Source: Zantedeschia hybrid cultivar (lineage: Eukaryota > Streptophyta > Magnoliopsida > Alismatales > Araceae). From it: DNA of 64,000 nucleotides. Of this stretch, positions 1 through 11,845 are shown one piece after another. The stretch is from positions 36,274,379 to 36,338,378 of the forward strand of contig JARZZO010000003.1 of assembly GCA_030544215.1 (NCBI GenBank), in the 5' to 3' direction. How positions within the stretch are numbered: position 1 is the stretch's first letter; the number at the start of each line of letters is the position of its first letter. The notes under the pieces are model-generated. The model had not been told where the DNA came from and made no database searches. It saw only the letters and a program-made list of their open reading frames with translations. Position numbers and translations under genes: made by a program.

Positions 1-424
1 TAAAACTTATCTATATCTTCATTAGCTAAAACGCGTCTACATATATAGACGTCTTTTAAACTAATTAAGATAAGGATAAACATCCGGAAGAGAAGTAGAA
101 ATAGCTTAGGAAACCTAAAACGCGTCAACTCTTACAGACGCCTTTTAGCTAATTAATCAATTGATTAAAATTCAAATTTAAACGCTAAAATAAGAATAAA
201 TTCTAAATGGCGTCCACATGGGTAGACGTCTTTTAGCCTTCTTCATATTTTAACTGAAATTCGAGGTAAAATCAATTTAATTGATTAACTTAAATATGTC
301 TGTTAAACCCGACACTTAAAAAGATCAATAAAAATTAACCAATGGTAAAATATCAGACCGTTCTGAGGCATTATTATATGATATGAAATTTACTTAAAAT
401 GACGTCAAAATTAGCGTGTCTACA
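1..424 (-). mobile_element. Ty3/gypsy LTR, outer end, reversed (Gy3)
   Basis: Read on the minus strand this begins TGTAGACACGCTAATTTTGA at 424 and follows the start of the Gy2 LTR (from 50919) closely for the whole stretch. It is the first ~420 bp of a gypsy LTR whose body lies left of the window. It carries three copies of the GACGTC-type palindrome (about 26-58, 115-150, 203-236). It meets copia reverse-transcriptase sequence abruptly at 425, so it most likely inserted into that copia. The target duplication cannot be checked because the other end is outside the window. Confidence 0.85.
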
Positions 425-1440
425 AGTGGGAGTGCAGTCACTTTTCTAGTTCTTTACGTAGATGACATACTACTCATTGGGAATGATGTAGCTATAATGT
501 CATCAGTAAAGGTTTGGCTGTCGAAAAACTTCTCCATGAAGGATTTGGAAGAAGCATCCTACGTATTGCGAATACGGATCTATAGAGATAGATCAAAGAG
601 GATGCTTGGAATGACCCAATCCTTTACATAGACACCATAGTCAAAAGATTTGGCATGGAAAATTTCAAGAGAGGTTTCATACCGATGAGACATAGAATTA
701 ATCTCTCAAAGGAGCAGTCTCCTAAGACTCCTGATGAGAGGGCATTCATGGATAGAATACCCTATGCCTCTGCCATAGGATCTATCATGTATGCCATGCT
801 ATGTACACGGCCTGATGTTGCATTTGCTCTAAGTGTTACGAGCAGATTTCAGGCTGATCCAGGCGAAGAGCACTGGAAGGCAGTGAAATGCATCCTTAAG
901 TACTTGAGAAGAACTAAGGATATGTTTCTTGTCTATGGAGGAGGTGACTTGAAACTGCGAGGCTTTACTGACTCGAGTTTCCAGTCATATCCAGATGATA
1001 GCAAGTCAACATCTGGATTCGTGTTCACTTTGAACGGAGGGGCAGTGTGCTGGAAGAGTTCCAAGCAAGTAACCACTGCGGATTCGACGACTGAAGCTGA
1101 GTACATCGCTGCAGCTGAAGCCGCCAAGGAAGTAGTGTGGTTGAAGAAATTCATCACCGACCTAGGCGTAGTTCCCAACATCTCTGAGCCTGTTCCACTG
1201 TTGTGCGACAACAATGGAGCCATTGCGCAAGCGAAAGAGCCGCGGTCTCATCAGAAATCGAAGCATATTCTGAGGCGCTTTCACCTTATCAGAGAGATTA
1301 TATCCAGAGGAGATGTAGTAGTGGAAAGAGTTCCATCTGTCGACAATGTAGCAGATCCACCGACAAAGCCGTTGGCTCAAATTGTGTTTGAGCGTCACCT
1401 AGAGTCTATGGGCTTATTATATAAAGGTGATTGGCTTTAG
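425..1440 (+). pseudogene. copia pol fragment: reverse transcriptase end and RNase H
   Basis: This is the C-terminal part of a copia polyprotein. The YVDD catalytic box of reverse transcriptase is at about 457-468, followed by the KDLGEASY-like segment (here KDLEEASY). After a frameshift near 622-631 (one base lost against the Co3 copy) the frame runs 655-1440. It includes the copia RNase H landmarks TDSSFQ, TTEAEYIAAAEAAKE, CDNNGAIAQAKEP and the KSKHILRRFHLIRE tail, ending GDWL and a TAG. The enzyme would copy the element's RNA into DNA in cytoplasmic particles. With its 5' part missing and a frameshift it cannot make a working protein. The decay is mild, since most hallmark residues are still readable. 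Confidence 0.9.
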
Positions 1441-1443
1441 TCC

Positions 1444-1453
1444 AAGTGGGAGA
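1444..1453 (+). promoter_or_regulatory. copia polypurine tract
   Basis: AAGTGGGAGA lies directly before the 3' LTR, which starts TGTTAG at 1455. It is the expected primer site for plus-strand DNA synthesis. The same tract stands in the same place in Co2 (minus, 6571-6581) and, slightly changed, in Co4 (minus, 27122-27132). Confidence 0.8.
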
Positions 1454-1454
1454 T

Positions 1455-3006
1455 TGTTAGTTTAGGTGGCCTACAAGACAATCTGACTATGTAAATCTCG
1501 TTCATTTATTAATAAAATGGCATAATATTCATTATGTGTAAATCGCGTTAATTATCGTTTCATAATGAAGTCTGTGAATATGTGCTATAGTGATCAGATT
1601 ATGATGAGATCATACTAATGAGACTAATCACTTAAACACACATATTCTTAATCGTTCCTAGTCGGAGGATATCCGAGAAGGACACCGGATATTCGGTTAG
1701 ACTAGTACAGATTACTCCTGCTCATATGATGAGGGTGACTGATCTCATAAGTCACTTGTGTGGAGACACTAAGGCGAATCTGTAGGTGCTCATTGGAGAA
1801 TGAGTTCACTGAACTGATCCGACTAAATCGCTGGATGGTATTTTACCTCACTGTCAACCAGCTTGATTCTATTGTCGCAGTTGCGTGGATGGTCCTCGGA
1901 CCTGAGACACCAAGGACACCTTGGCGGTGGACTTCTGTGCTTTGACCTTGGTTTACGAATCTCTAGCCATGGGATTCTAATACGCCAAGGATTGGGTACA
2001 GCGGAATACCGTCGAAGGGAATTGTGTGTCAATAAGGAATCATTCGCTCTCGGTACTTAGAGAGAGAATGCTCTAGGAAGGATGCGCGAAAGTCCCTGGC
2101 CAGGGCGGACGATAATATCGGGAAAGGAGTTTTCCGATATTCATCAGCGGCATCCAATCCAAGTGAGTCGACCGGTTAGGTTTTGACAGCTCGCCATACC
2201 CTGAGTTGACTCGAGAGCATTGTACGAATGAAGGATTATATCCACGTGGTAACTGTCGGCGGAAAGGTTCCAAGAGTGGGTTACTTAACCCCAATTACCT
2301 TCCGGGTTCACGCGGTGTTGCTTGGCACCCAACGTGATCGGAGGCCCGGTCGAATTCGATGTGCAACATCAATTTGATTGAGTAATTGATTAATAAAGGG
2401 TTATTAATTAATTAATAAAGCCAGTGAGGAGTCACTGGGCTTGTTGGGCCATTAACTGGACTGGTACTTGGGCCTAGAGGGTCACATGCAAATGATTCTC
2501 AAGGCGATGGATAAATAAGTGGGTTTTATATAAACCGGGGGTTTTTATGAAAAACCACGCGGTTTGTATAAAACATAGTGAACGGGCTGAGCAGGCCAAG
2601 CTGCTGCTAACCCTAGCTGCCCCTCCTCAGTTTCTGTCTTTCTCTGGCGCCCAGGCAGATCCAGATCTGCTCCGCCGCTTCTCCGAATCCCGTTCGACGG
2701 GAAATCGTCTGCGCGCTGGGGCGATTATTGCGGCAACCGGCGGAGGCTTCGTGGGCTGCGAAGAACGACGAACTCGAAGATATCCGTCGCGGGGAGGATC
2801 GCGTGGACTTCGCTAGAGGCCGGGCGCTTGCGCGGCTTGCGGTGTCGCACCGATGGAACCGAACGGCTGCGGATTCGAATCCGCACACGGTGAGAACTTC
2901 GATAATCCGATTATCGTATTTTAGATTTCGAAATGGGAACGGATCGCTGTAAATATTTTTGTATTCCGCTGCGTGAGCGATCCGGAGAAACCGAGAAAAA
3001 CCAACA
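1455..3006 (+). repeat. 3' LTR of copia Co1
   Basis: This is a 1552-bp LTR running TGTTAG to CCAACA. It aligns along its length with the Co3 LTRs (20119-21682 and 53115-54529). A TATATAAA box lies at 2527-2534. Downstream is a GA- and CG-rich R/U5 part with the near-palindrome GCGGATTCGAATCCGC at about 2869-2884, followed by a donor-like ACGGTGAG. No genes lie here; short open frames in the GC-rich part do not look coding. Confidence 0.88.
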
Positions 3007-3901
3007 ACGATAATATCGGGAAAGGAGTTTTCCGATATTTATCAGCGGCATCCAATCCAAGTAAGTCGACCGGTTAGAGTTTGACAGCACGCTATACCCT
3101 GAGTTGACTCGAGAGCATTGTACGAATGAAGGATTATATCCACGCGGTAACTGTCGGCAGAAAGGTTCCAAGAGTGGGTTGCTTAACTCCGATACCTTCC
3201 GGGTTCACGTGGTGTTGCTTGGCACCCAATGTGATCGGAGGCCTGGTCGAATTCGATGTGCGACATCAATTCGATTGATTAATTAATTAATAAAGATTTA
3301 TTAATTGATTAATAAAGCCAGTAAAGAGTCACTGGGCTATTAATCATACTAGTAATTGGGCCTAGAGGGTCACACGCAAATGATTCTCAAGGCGATGGAT
3401 AAATAAGTGGGTTTTACATAAGCTGGGGGTTTTTATGAAAAATCGTGCGGTTAGTATAAAATATAGTGAACGGGCTGAGCACGCCAAGCTGTTGCTAACC
3501 CCTCCTCCCTTTCTCTCTCTCTCTGGTGCCCCAGGCCAGATCCAGATCCCCGGATCTGGTCTGTTGCTTCTCCGACTCCCGTTTGACGGGAAATCGTCCG
3601 CGCGCTGCGACGATCGTTGCGGCGATTGGCGGAGGTTTTGTGGCTGTGAACAATGAGGAACGTGAGGATATCCACTGCAAGGAGGATCACATGGACTCCG
3701 CTAGAGGCCGGGCACTTGCGCGGCTTGCGGTATCGCACCGACGGAACCGAACGGTTGCGGATTCGAATCCGTACACGGTAAGCACCGATTATCCGATAAT
3801 ATGGTTTTGTAGTTTTTTCGAAACGGGAACGGATCTCCGTTTTTTATTTTTATTTCCGCTGCGCGTGAGATCTGGAGAAACCCGAGATCCTAATATCAAC
3901 A
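3007..3901 (+). repeat. copia LTR remnant, 3' two thirds (Co0)
   Basis: From ACGATAATATCGG onward this repeats LTR sequence already present in Co1 (from about 2107): the same GGTTCCAAGAGTGGGTT block, ATAAATAAGTGGGTTTTA promoter region, GATTCGAATCCG palindrome at 3757-3772 and donor-like ACGGTAAG. It ends ATCAACA at 3901, where Gy1 gag begins. It is the right part of an LTR split by Co1. The Co0 body must lie left of the window, so Co0 itself sat in Gy1 gag. Confidence 0.82.
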
Positions 3902-4987
3902 ATCTAATTCGCAGCATCCTGTTAGGCCGCAAACTCCAATTTATCAGAATGCCTTCGAGCACGGCGGAAATGCTGCCAGATCACAACCTTACTATCCTTA
4001 CATCCCTGCTTATTCCAGGAGGCAGTCTTTTCAACAACCCCCACCTCCGCCAGCAGATTCTGCCACTCAGCTTCTACTTAATAAAATTTCTCAGATGGAT
4101 AAGCGGTTCAAGAACTTTGAGAAGAATATGGATAATAGGACCGCTCCCGAAGTTTCTGTCCCTGATCTACCAGTTTTCCATCTCTTGCCGTCTGAAATGC
4201 CGTTTATAGAAAGTACAACGGCACAGGCAATCCTTTTGTTCATATCAAAGAATTTTTGTACGAATCATCATTTTTGCAGCATGATAAGAGAGCACTGGCT
4301 TTCCTCTTCAGGAGGTCATTAGAAGGGTTGGCCCTGGAGTGGTTCTTCTCTTTGGACTCGAGTGAGGTAGAGAACTTCGACATTGTGCCAAAGAAGTTCC
4401 TGCAAAGATACAAAGACAGGGTGGCACCTACCCTATTCATTACTAATTTGTTCAACGAAAAGATGAAGTCTGATGAAGACTTTATAGTGTTCGCCGATAA
4501 GTGGCGAGGGATGGCTGAGAAAATAAGAGATCATTTGTCTGAACAAGAACTGGTAAAGATGACGGTTGCCAACGCCACTCCTCAGTATAAGTTGGTACTG
4601 ACACTCAATAACCTGACCACTATAGCAGGTCTGTACGAGAGGGTGCGTTATGCTCAGAACACATTCAAGGATTCTACTTTCGCCAGTGTTTTTGATCCTC
4701 ATCGACGCAACATACCTTCACCTCGGAAGTATGTTATTCCCAATTCTTCTTCCATGGGTTCAACTACCGAGGGCACACTGTCCCATGAGCAGGTCAGCAC
4801 GATGAACAATAATCAGCCTCATTTTATGAGAAATCAACAACAGTATTAGCCGCAGAGGCCTCAAAACCAGCAGGGTTACATGCCACCTACTCAGCAGCTT
4901 CAGTCACTACCACAACACCCCCCTCAGCAAGTGTACAACCAACCTCGGCGGCAGCCGAACTACACCCAGGTTCCCCCACCTAATGAC
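3902..4987 (+). pseudogene. Gy1 gag, capsid part
   Basis: This is gypsy gag (retrotransposon-gag domain), which builds the particle shell. A first frame reads a Pro/Gln-rich stretch (SRRQSFQQPPPPP), then ISQMDKRFKNFEKNM and VPDLPVFHLLP. A frameshift near 4205-4215 moves to the frame with NGTGNPFVHIKEF, LEGLALEWFFSLDSSEV, FLQRYKDRVAP and DFIVFADKWRGMAEKI, the core gag helices. A TAG at 4847 interrupts a Gln/Pro-rich tail that continues to 4987. There Co2 is inserted, and the frame picks up again at 14667. The N-terminus is missing because Co0 sits at 3902. Confidence 0.85.
4983..4987 (+). repeat. target site duplication ATGAC, left of Co2
   Basis: ATGAC at 4983-4987 matches ATGAC at 14662-14666. 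The pair brackets Co2 exactly, and gag reads through when one copy and the insert are removed. This is the 5-bp duplication expected of an LTR element. Confidence 0.92.
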
Positions 4988-6570
4988 TGTAAGGAATCAT
5001 CTAGAACGCAGCGAAAAAATAAATCGATTCCTATGTATCGGTTGCTAGGATCGTAAAACGGACAATTAAATAAACGCGGGAAGAACAGTTCTTCACCTTT
5101 GCAGGGTTTCGAATCTCCCGTGGATGATTCCGACTTAGTAATCGCACACGCGCACGATCTCCAAAGGTATCCACACGAGCTCCCGATGTAGACGCGATTT
5201 TCTCCTCGACTTGAGTACTCCGACCCGATCTCAAATCCACCATGCGCAGAGAGAGAAAGATCTACTTCAAGAGAGAGAGAAGGAGAGAGAGAGAGGAGAG
5301 AGAAAATCCGAGGGTGTGTTTTTCGTCCAACCTTTTTCACCCCTCCCCTTAGCCTCCTTATATAACAAATAAGGATAAGCACAAGGATTAATTCTCATGA
5401 TTATCCAAGAGTTTGGCCTTGGATAACTCTCCATTAAATATTCATGTTTATCCTGAGGCTTTTCATAAAAACCCAGATAAGCATGATATTTAACATCTCT
5501 CACCGTCTTACGAGAACTCTTATGTGTGTGACCCTCTAGGCTCATATTAGTCCGGTTTCAGGCCCATTAAACTTAGAACCAATTCTAAAGTTTAATATTG
5601 ATTAATTATTATTTAAACATCATATGTTAAATAATTAATTCAATAAATAAGTGGTTTATCATATGATGATTAATCCACTGGACCTTCTGACCATGAACGG
5701 CACCAAACACTACCCCATGATCCCAAAAGGTATAAGGGATACTATTTCCTTTATTTGAACCTTTCCGTCTGCAGATACTGCACATATAAACTCCTTCACT
5801 CATCCAATGTCCCAATAATGCAAGGGTATGGTTTTATAGTCAAACCCTGTATCGCATTATTTAGATGGATTCCAGTACTCAGTTAATTTCTAGAAAGTCA
5901 TCTCTTTCATTTGACCATGGCCAGGGATTTCTGTGTACACATCTATAGGACATTCTCTCTCCAGTCTTATACCAAGAGTGAGTGATCCCCTGTTGTTCAC
6001 TCAATTACCTTCGAAAGCTTTCCACTGTATCTGAGAGACTGACTATCGTGGACTTATTGGTTAAAGTCCACAAGTCAGAGAATCAAGACACAATGGTCTA
6101 CAAACAAGGTATCATTGGTGACTCAGGTCAAAGGACCAACTGTGCTACTACACCGATCGAATTCCCTGGTTGACTAATAGGTATAATTACCATCTAGGAA
6201 TTCTTATTTGGGTCTGTTCAGTGAACTCATTCTCTAATGAGCACCCACAAGTTTGTCTTAGTGTCACCACACGAGTGATTGTGAGATCATTCACCCTCAT
6301 CACATGAGCAAACATAACTTGTGTCGATCTTATCGGATATTTAATGTCTATCTCAAATATCCTATGATCGAGAACTATTTAAGACAAGTGACTAAGAATA
6401 TTGATCTCACTATCATGATCTCATTATGATTCAATATCCCATTCATTTGTCTATGGACCTTCATTACGATAGTGAATTTGCGAGAATTATAAATGAAGAA
6501 ATAATTACCTTTATTAATAATCTAAACTAGAATGTACAATGATTGGCTTTGAGGCCACCCAATTCTATCA
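4988..6570 (-). repeat. 3' LTR of Co2
   Basis: This LTR is 1583 bp and is closely matched by 13077-14661 with scattered substitutions. In element sense a TTATATAAGG promoter box lies at about 5355-5364. A donor-like AAAGGTGAAG lies near the end. A GA-rich microsatellite occupies about 5258-5305. No gene is supported here. Confidence 0.92.
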
Positions 6571-6581
6571 TTCTCCCACTT
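6571..6581 (-). promoter_or_regulatory. Co2 polypurine tract
   Basis: On the minus strand AAGTGGGAGAA directly precedes the LTR start TGATAG. It matches the tract of Co1 in sequence and position. Confidence 0.82.
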
Positions 6582-6584
6582 GGA

Positions 6585-9500
6585 CTATAGCCAATCACCC
6601 ATGTGTCTAAGTCCCATGGACTTAAGGTGACGTTCAAAATTGTTTTGAGACAATGGCTTAGTCAAGGGATCTGCTACGTTATCTTCAGATGATACTTTCT
6701 CAACTACTATATCTCCTCGGGTGATAATCTCACGAATCAGTTGAAATCGTCTCAGAATGTGCTTTGACTTTTGATGTGATCTTGGCTCCTTCGCTTGAGC
6801 TATTGCCCCATTGTTGTCACACAATAATGGAACATGATCTGAAATGCTTGGAACTACTCCAAGTGTAGAGATGAACTTCTTCATCCAAACCGCCTCCTTG
6901 GCCGCTTCAGCTGCAGCAATGTATTCTGCTTCGGTCGTCGAATCTGCAGTTGTTTCTTGTTTGGAACTTTTCCAACTTACTGCACCTCCATTTAACATTA
7001 ACACAAATCCAGATATGGATTTGCTATCATCGATATCTGACTGGAAGCTCGAGTCAGTAAACCCTCGAAGTTCCAAGTCGTTTCCTCCATAGACGAGAAA
7101 TAGATCCTTAGTCCTTCTTAAGTATCTAAGGATACATTTCACCGCCTTCCAGTGTTCCTCATCTGGATCAGCTTGGTATCTACTAGTGACACTTAGTGGG
7201 TGTGCCATATCAGGCCTAGTACATAGCATTCCATACATGATAGATCCTATTGCCGAAGCATAAGGAACTCTATCCATGTATGCTTTCTCTTCAGGTGTCT
7301 TGGGAGACATTCCTTTAGAGAGATAAATTCCATGTCTCATCGGAACGAGACCTCTCTTGGAATTTTCCATGCCAAACCTTTTGACTATGGTGTCTATGTA
7401 CATGGATTGGGATAAACCAAGCATCCTTTTGGATCTATCTCTATAGATCATAATTCCCAGAATATAGGATGCTTCTCCCAAATCTTTCATGGAGAAGTTT
7501 TTGGATAACCAAATCTTTACTGATGACAACATTCCTACATCATTCCCAATGAGTAGAATGTCATCAACGTAAAGTACCAAAAAGGTAACTGCGCTCCCAC
7601 TGGTCTTTTTGTATGCACAAGGTTCATCTTCATTCTTAATGAAGTTATAAGATTTGATTGCCTCATCAAATCTTAAGTTCCAAGTTCAGGATGCTTGCTT
7701 TAATCCATAAATGGATCTATGCAGTCTGCATACCTTACTTGAATGCTCTTTGGAAGTGAATCCTTCAGGTTGTATCATATACACCTCTTCTTGAAGGTTC
7801 CCGTTAAGGAATGCTGTTTTCACATCCATTTGCCATATTTCTTAATCATAGAATGCAGTAATAGCAAGAAGTATTCTGATTGACTTAATCATGGCAACTG
7901 GAGAAAAAGTTTCGTCATAGTCAATGCCTTGCCTTTGACGATATCCTTTTGCTACCAGTCTTGCCTTGTATGTGTCAATCTGTCCATCTACCCCGATCTT
8001 TCTTTTAAAGATCCATTTACTGCTAATAGGTACTATACCTTCTGACAGATTAACTAAGTTCCAAACTTGGTTGGCGTATATAGACTGAATTTCTAAATTC
8101 ATTGCCTCTTGCCATTTCTCTGAATCTTGACTATTCATGGCTTCTTGGTAGGTTTGAGGATCATCATCCTCATTTAAGTGCACTTTTGGTTTGCCATCAC
8201 CGATATGTCCAACATATCTTTCAGGCTGCTTAGGCACTCTACCTGATCTGTGAACCTTTTGTGTATCATCTTGAACAAGTTCTTGAGTCAATGGTTCAGT
8301 AGATGAACTAGTGTTGATTTGTGAGTCTAGAATTTCTTCCAGTTCTATCTTGCTCCCACTGTCTTCTTTTGAAAGATATTCTTTCTCTAAGAAGACAACT
8401 CTTTTTGCGACAAACACCCTTTGATCGCTGGGCTGATAGAAATAATATCCAAAAGTCTCTTTTGGATATCCCACAAATCTACATTTTTCTGTCCTGGAAT
8501 CCAGTTTGTCTGGATCATGTCTTTTGACATATGCAGGACAACCCCAGACTCTAACATGCTTAAAGTCCGGTTTCTTCCCTTTCCATATCTCATATGGAGT
8601 GGAAGATACTGACTTACTGGGAACTTTGTTCAACAGATATGCAGCAGTCAATATTACATATCCCCATAAAGAGATTGGAAGTTTATCATAACTCATCATT
8701 GATCGTACCATATCTCATAGAGTACGATTTCTCCTTTCCGATACACCATTTAATTGTGGTGTATAGGGAGGAGTCCACTGAGACAAAATACCATTATTCT
8801 TAAGATATTGTGTGAATTCTGTACTTCAGTATTCACCCCCTCGATCTAATCGAAGGGTTTTGATACTCTTTCCAGTCTGGTTCTCAACTTCATTTTTGAA
8901 CTCTTTAAATTTCTCAAGGACTTCTGACTTATATTTCATTAAATATATGCAGCCATATCTTGAGAAATCATCTGTAAATGAAACGAAGTATGAGTAACCA
9001 CCCATAGCATGAGTGGACATTGGACCACATACATCACTATGTATTAGTTCCAATAATTCCTTGGCTCTTTCTCCATGTCCTGAAATGGAGCTTTAGTCAT
9101 TTTTCCCATGAGACAAGCTTCACAAGTTGCAAATGATTCATAATCAAATGGATCAAGATATCTATTCTTTTACAACTTAATGATCCTATTCTCATTTATA
9201 TGACCGAGCCTACAATGCCATAGGTATGATTTATTCACATCCTTATCTATTCTTTCAAGAGACTTATTTACTAGACAAACATCATTTGAAATATCAAGTA
9301 AATATAATCCATTAAATAAATATCCAGAAGCAAACAATTTGTCTCCTCGATAAATAGAATAACCTTTATTCTCAAGTTTCATAGAATATCCTTGTTTATC
9401 TAAACATGAAATAGATATGATATTCCCAATAATGGTTGGAACATAATAACAATCTATTAGTTCCAATGAGTCTCTTGACGACATCTGAAGTCTTGCTGTC

Positions 9501-10513
9501 CCCACAGCTAACGCACCAACTTTTGCTCCATTCCCAAGTCTCAGATCCACGTCTCCGTGGTTCAATCTTCTTTTACTTGTTAGCACCTACAAGTTATTGC
9601 AGATATGAGAAACACATCCAGTATCTAATACCCAAGATGTTGATTCTCTATAAGACAAGTTAAGATCAATCATGATTATACCTGAAGCTTCACCAAGCTT
9701 CACCTTTATTTTTTTTGCTAAATAAATCTTGCAGTTTCTCTTCCAGTGACCTTCTTTATGGCCGTGGAAACACTGACCTTTATCATTGATTTTAGCTTTG
9801 TCCTTTTGAACCGCTGGTTTGCTTTTCACTGGCTTCTTTGGCTTACCTTTCTTAAAGGTCTGTCTAGCTTTTCTTTTCTTATTGGTCTTACCAACTAGCA
9901 TTACAAGTGGCTTATCTTTCTGGATAGTGCCTTCCGCTGCCTTCAACATGTTGAGCAGCTCAGCCAGTGTAACTTCAATCTTGTTCATATTGAAGTTAAT
10001 AATGAATTGTGAAAATGAATCTGGTAGGGACTGTAGGATTAAGTCGATGCTTAGGTCATTGTTCATACCAAAGCCAAGCACTGCAAGCCTCTCAATCCAT
10101 TCTATCATCTTGAGCACATGAGTTTGCACAGATGTGTCCTCGCTCATTCTGGTCCTGAGCAGTTTTTTAAATATCTCATATCTTTCTGTTCTGGATTGTT
10201 CACCAAACAACTCTTATAGGTGATTCAGAATGGACTTAGGTTCCATGTTATCATGCTGTCGTTGTAGTTCATTGTTCATTGAACCAAGCATATAACACTG
10301 GACTTTAATAGAGTCCTCCTTCCAGTTTTCAAATATCATTAATTCATCCTCGTTAGCATTTTCACCAGGTTGTTCTGGATCTGGTTGATCCAGGACATAG
10401 GCTAGTTTTTCACACCTGAGGACAATCTTCAGGTTGCGTAACCAGTCAATGTAATTTGGTCCCGTGAGTTTGTTTGCATCAAGTATGCAACGAAGGGGGT
10501 TAGGTGACGACAT
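6585..10513 (-). pseudogene. Co2 gag-pol polyprotein, decayed
   Basis: This is one copia gag-pol frame starting at the ATG at 10513 (MSSPNPLRCILDANKLTGPN) and ending GDWL at 6585. In order come the gag helices, a zinc knuckle whose second Cys is Gly (CFHG-HKEGHWKRNC), protease WVLDTGCVSHIC, the GAG-pre-integrase segment, integrase (HSDVCGPMS, LDRGGEY, NGVSERRNRT), RT with YVDD at about 7560, and RNase H (TDSSFQ, TTEAEYIAAAEAAKE, CDNNGAIAQ). It is broken by seven in-frame stops (near 10211, 9584, 9167, 8824, 8716, 7842 and 7696) and one single-base deletion near 9083-9087. The total length is one base short of 1310 codons, so little has been lost. Its products would have formed particles, cut the polyprotein, copied RNA and integrated DNA. 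Confidence 0.93.
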
Positions 10514-10519
10514 AGCGAC

Positions 10520-10521
10520 CT
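10520..10521 (-). promoter_or_regulatory. candidate splice acceptor before Co2 gag
   Basis: The minus strand reads TTTCCTTGTAG, then six bases, then the gag ATG at 10513. Co3 (CTCCTATAG) and Co4 (CTCGTGTAG) have an AG at the same 6-nt distance. With the donor-like AAAGGTGAAG in the 5' LTR (GT at 13185-13184) the intron would be 2666 nt. This is inference from sequence and position only. Confidence 0.55.
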
Positions 10522-10693
10522 ACAAGGAAATATGATGAAAAATAAGCAGATAGTTCTTAAAATCAGATTTAGGACTTTTAATCTAGATTTTTTACTCCCA
10601 CTATTTTTCGACGATCTGTATGACCCTCTAATATACAGAACGGGAGATTCCGGTGATCTCCTAGTGAGGATCAGAATCCTTCGGGCATCATGC

Positions 10694-11005
10694 ATGTGAT
10701 CTTGTGGTAGCACAACAAATCACATCAAGTCCCTTAGGCAGTCAACTCCTGACAATTGCAACATTTGCAATATCCGATCAAATTTAACCCCTGAATCAGA
10801 ATGACCTTGTGGTAGCACAACAAATCAAATGATTCAGTTAAGTTTATCCATCATTACTTAGATAACATGAATTCATAGTGCAGTCCTTGTGGTAGTATAA
10901 CAAAACTACACTATTTGTCCATTTATCTTAATGACATCACATGTCGTAGACCTAGGTTAATTTCTAAATCAAATAGACCTTGTGGTAGCACAACAAATCT
11001 ATTTG
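10694..11005 (-). repeat. four hairpins with a shared loop, Co2 leader
   Basis: The four hairpins are 10694-10725 (stem ATGTGAT/ATCACAT), 10791-10837 (CTGAATCA/TGATTCAG), 10875-10914 (10 bp with one mismatch) and 10970-11005 (CAAATAGA/TCTATTTG). All enclose close variants of one loop, in element sense TTTGTTGTGCTACCACAAGG. The stems are unrelated to each other yet self-complementary, so pairing rather than sequence appears to be kept. Spacing is about 80-95 bp. Confidence 0.75.
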
Positions 11006-11707
11006 AAATAAGAATTATTCTTATATCTATAATGATGGTGGGTTACGTAGATTATTCTGAATATCTTACGTTTACAACTTAAATTTTGAAAAGAGGGTTT
11101 TTTTAAGTTGATTTATAAAAATCGTGCTATCAATAATATTTCTATTTGAAGTATCATAATACTTAATATAAATATATATATAATAGCATATTCCACAGAT
11201 ATCATATATATGCAGAAAAATAAATAGGGATGATCATGGACTACTTAAGCTACTATGGAATCATCGGAGCCAAATGATGATCCATAATAAAATCCTAGTG
11301 TGAAAACAACAACACCTGTTCCATTTGATGCGAGTCCTTCCTCCAGAGGTGTCTTTAGAAGATCCCGTCCTCTAAACTTAATCCGTAACATTTAAATATG
11401 AAATTTAAGACTCGCAGGTCCATAAATGTACATTTAAATAATAATAAGAAACCTTGATCTTATCAAGGGGAGTACAAACTTAGAGGAAGATAGAATGTAC
11501 ACTTGGATTAAGAGAGAAGAGGACACGCAGGTCCTATTAAAATACCAAATGAAACATGCATCGCATTCATTCACATAATGACCATCACATGATTAAACTA
11601 AGTCCATGATCATCCCACCAATAACACATCACATGTATCAAGATAATTATCTCATAATTACTGTTGGCATTAACTTTATAAATATAAAATTATAATACCA
11701 ATAGTTT

Positions 11708-11845
11708 TGAAATAACAATTATTTCATCATACACAATATAATTAACTAAACTATTTAGTTAACTAAAAGGATGCTCAACCAATTTGAACAACAGAATGAA
11801 ATCAAGTTATGCATATAAATAAGTTTAAAAACAATTTTTAAACTT
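11708..11845 (-). repeat. triloop hairpins, Co2 leader
   Basis: Perfect inverted repeats with 3-nt loops lie at 11708-11726 (8-bp arms), 11742-11762 (9-bp arms) and 11821-11845 (11-bp arms, 12 with the flanking pair). In element-sense RNA the loops read TTG, TAG and TTG. Similar but weaker ones continue to about 12030. They match in kind and place the array in the Co3 leader. Confidence 0.7.

Larger units (their letters stand above)
425..3006 (+). mobile_element. Ty1/copia element, 3' portion (Co1)
   Basis: This is the last third of a copia element: the second half of reverse transcriptase, RNase H, the polypurine tract and a whole 3' LTR ending CCAACA at 3006. The 5' two thirds are missing at the Gy3 junction at 425. 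To its right, sequence resumes inside another copia LTR at ACGATAATATCGG, an internal LTR site. This indicates that Co1 jumped into an older copia LTR (Co0); the expected duplicate ACGAT on the left would lie outside the window. Confidence 0.85.

Noticed and set aside
1823..2294. Short open frames in copia LTRs (also near 20457, 26198, 34148 and 53568)
   Set aside because: They fall inside LTRs, recur only because the LTRs are homologous, and have no domain or consistent start.
5267..5545. Open frames in the Co2 LTRs (also near 13320)
   Set aside because: They are GA-microsatellite and LTR sequence, present in both LTRs as a by-product.
10694..11005. Regularly spaced repeats that could suggest a CRISPR-like array
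   Set aside because: The repeats are loops of hairpins whose flanks pair with each other; spacing is irregular, the genome is a plant, and the position is a retrotransposon leader.
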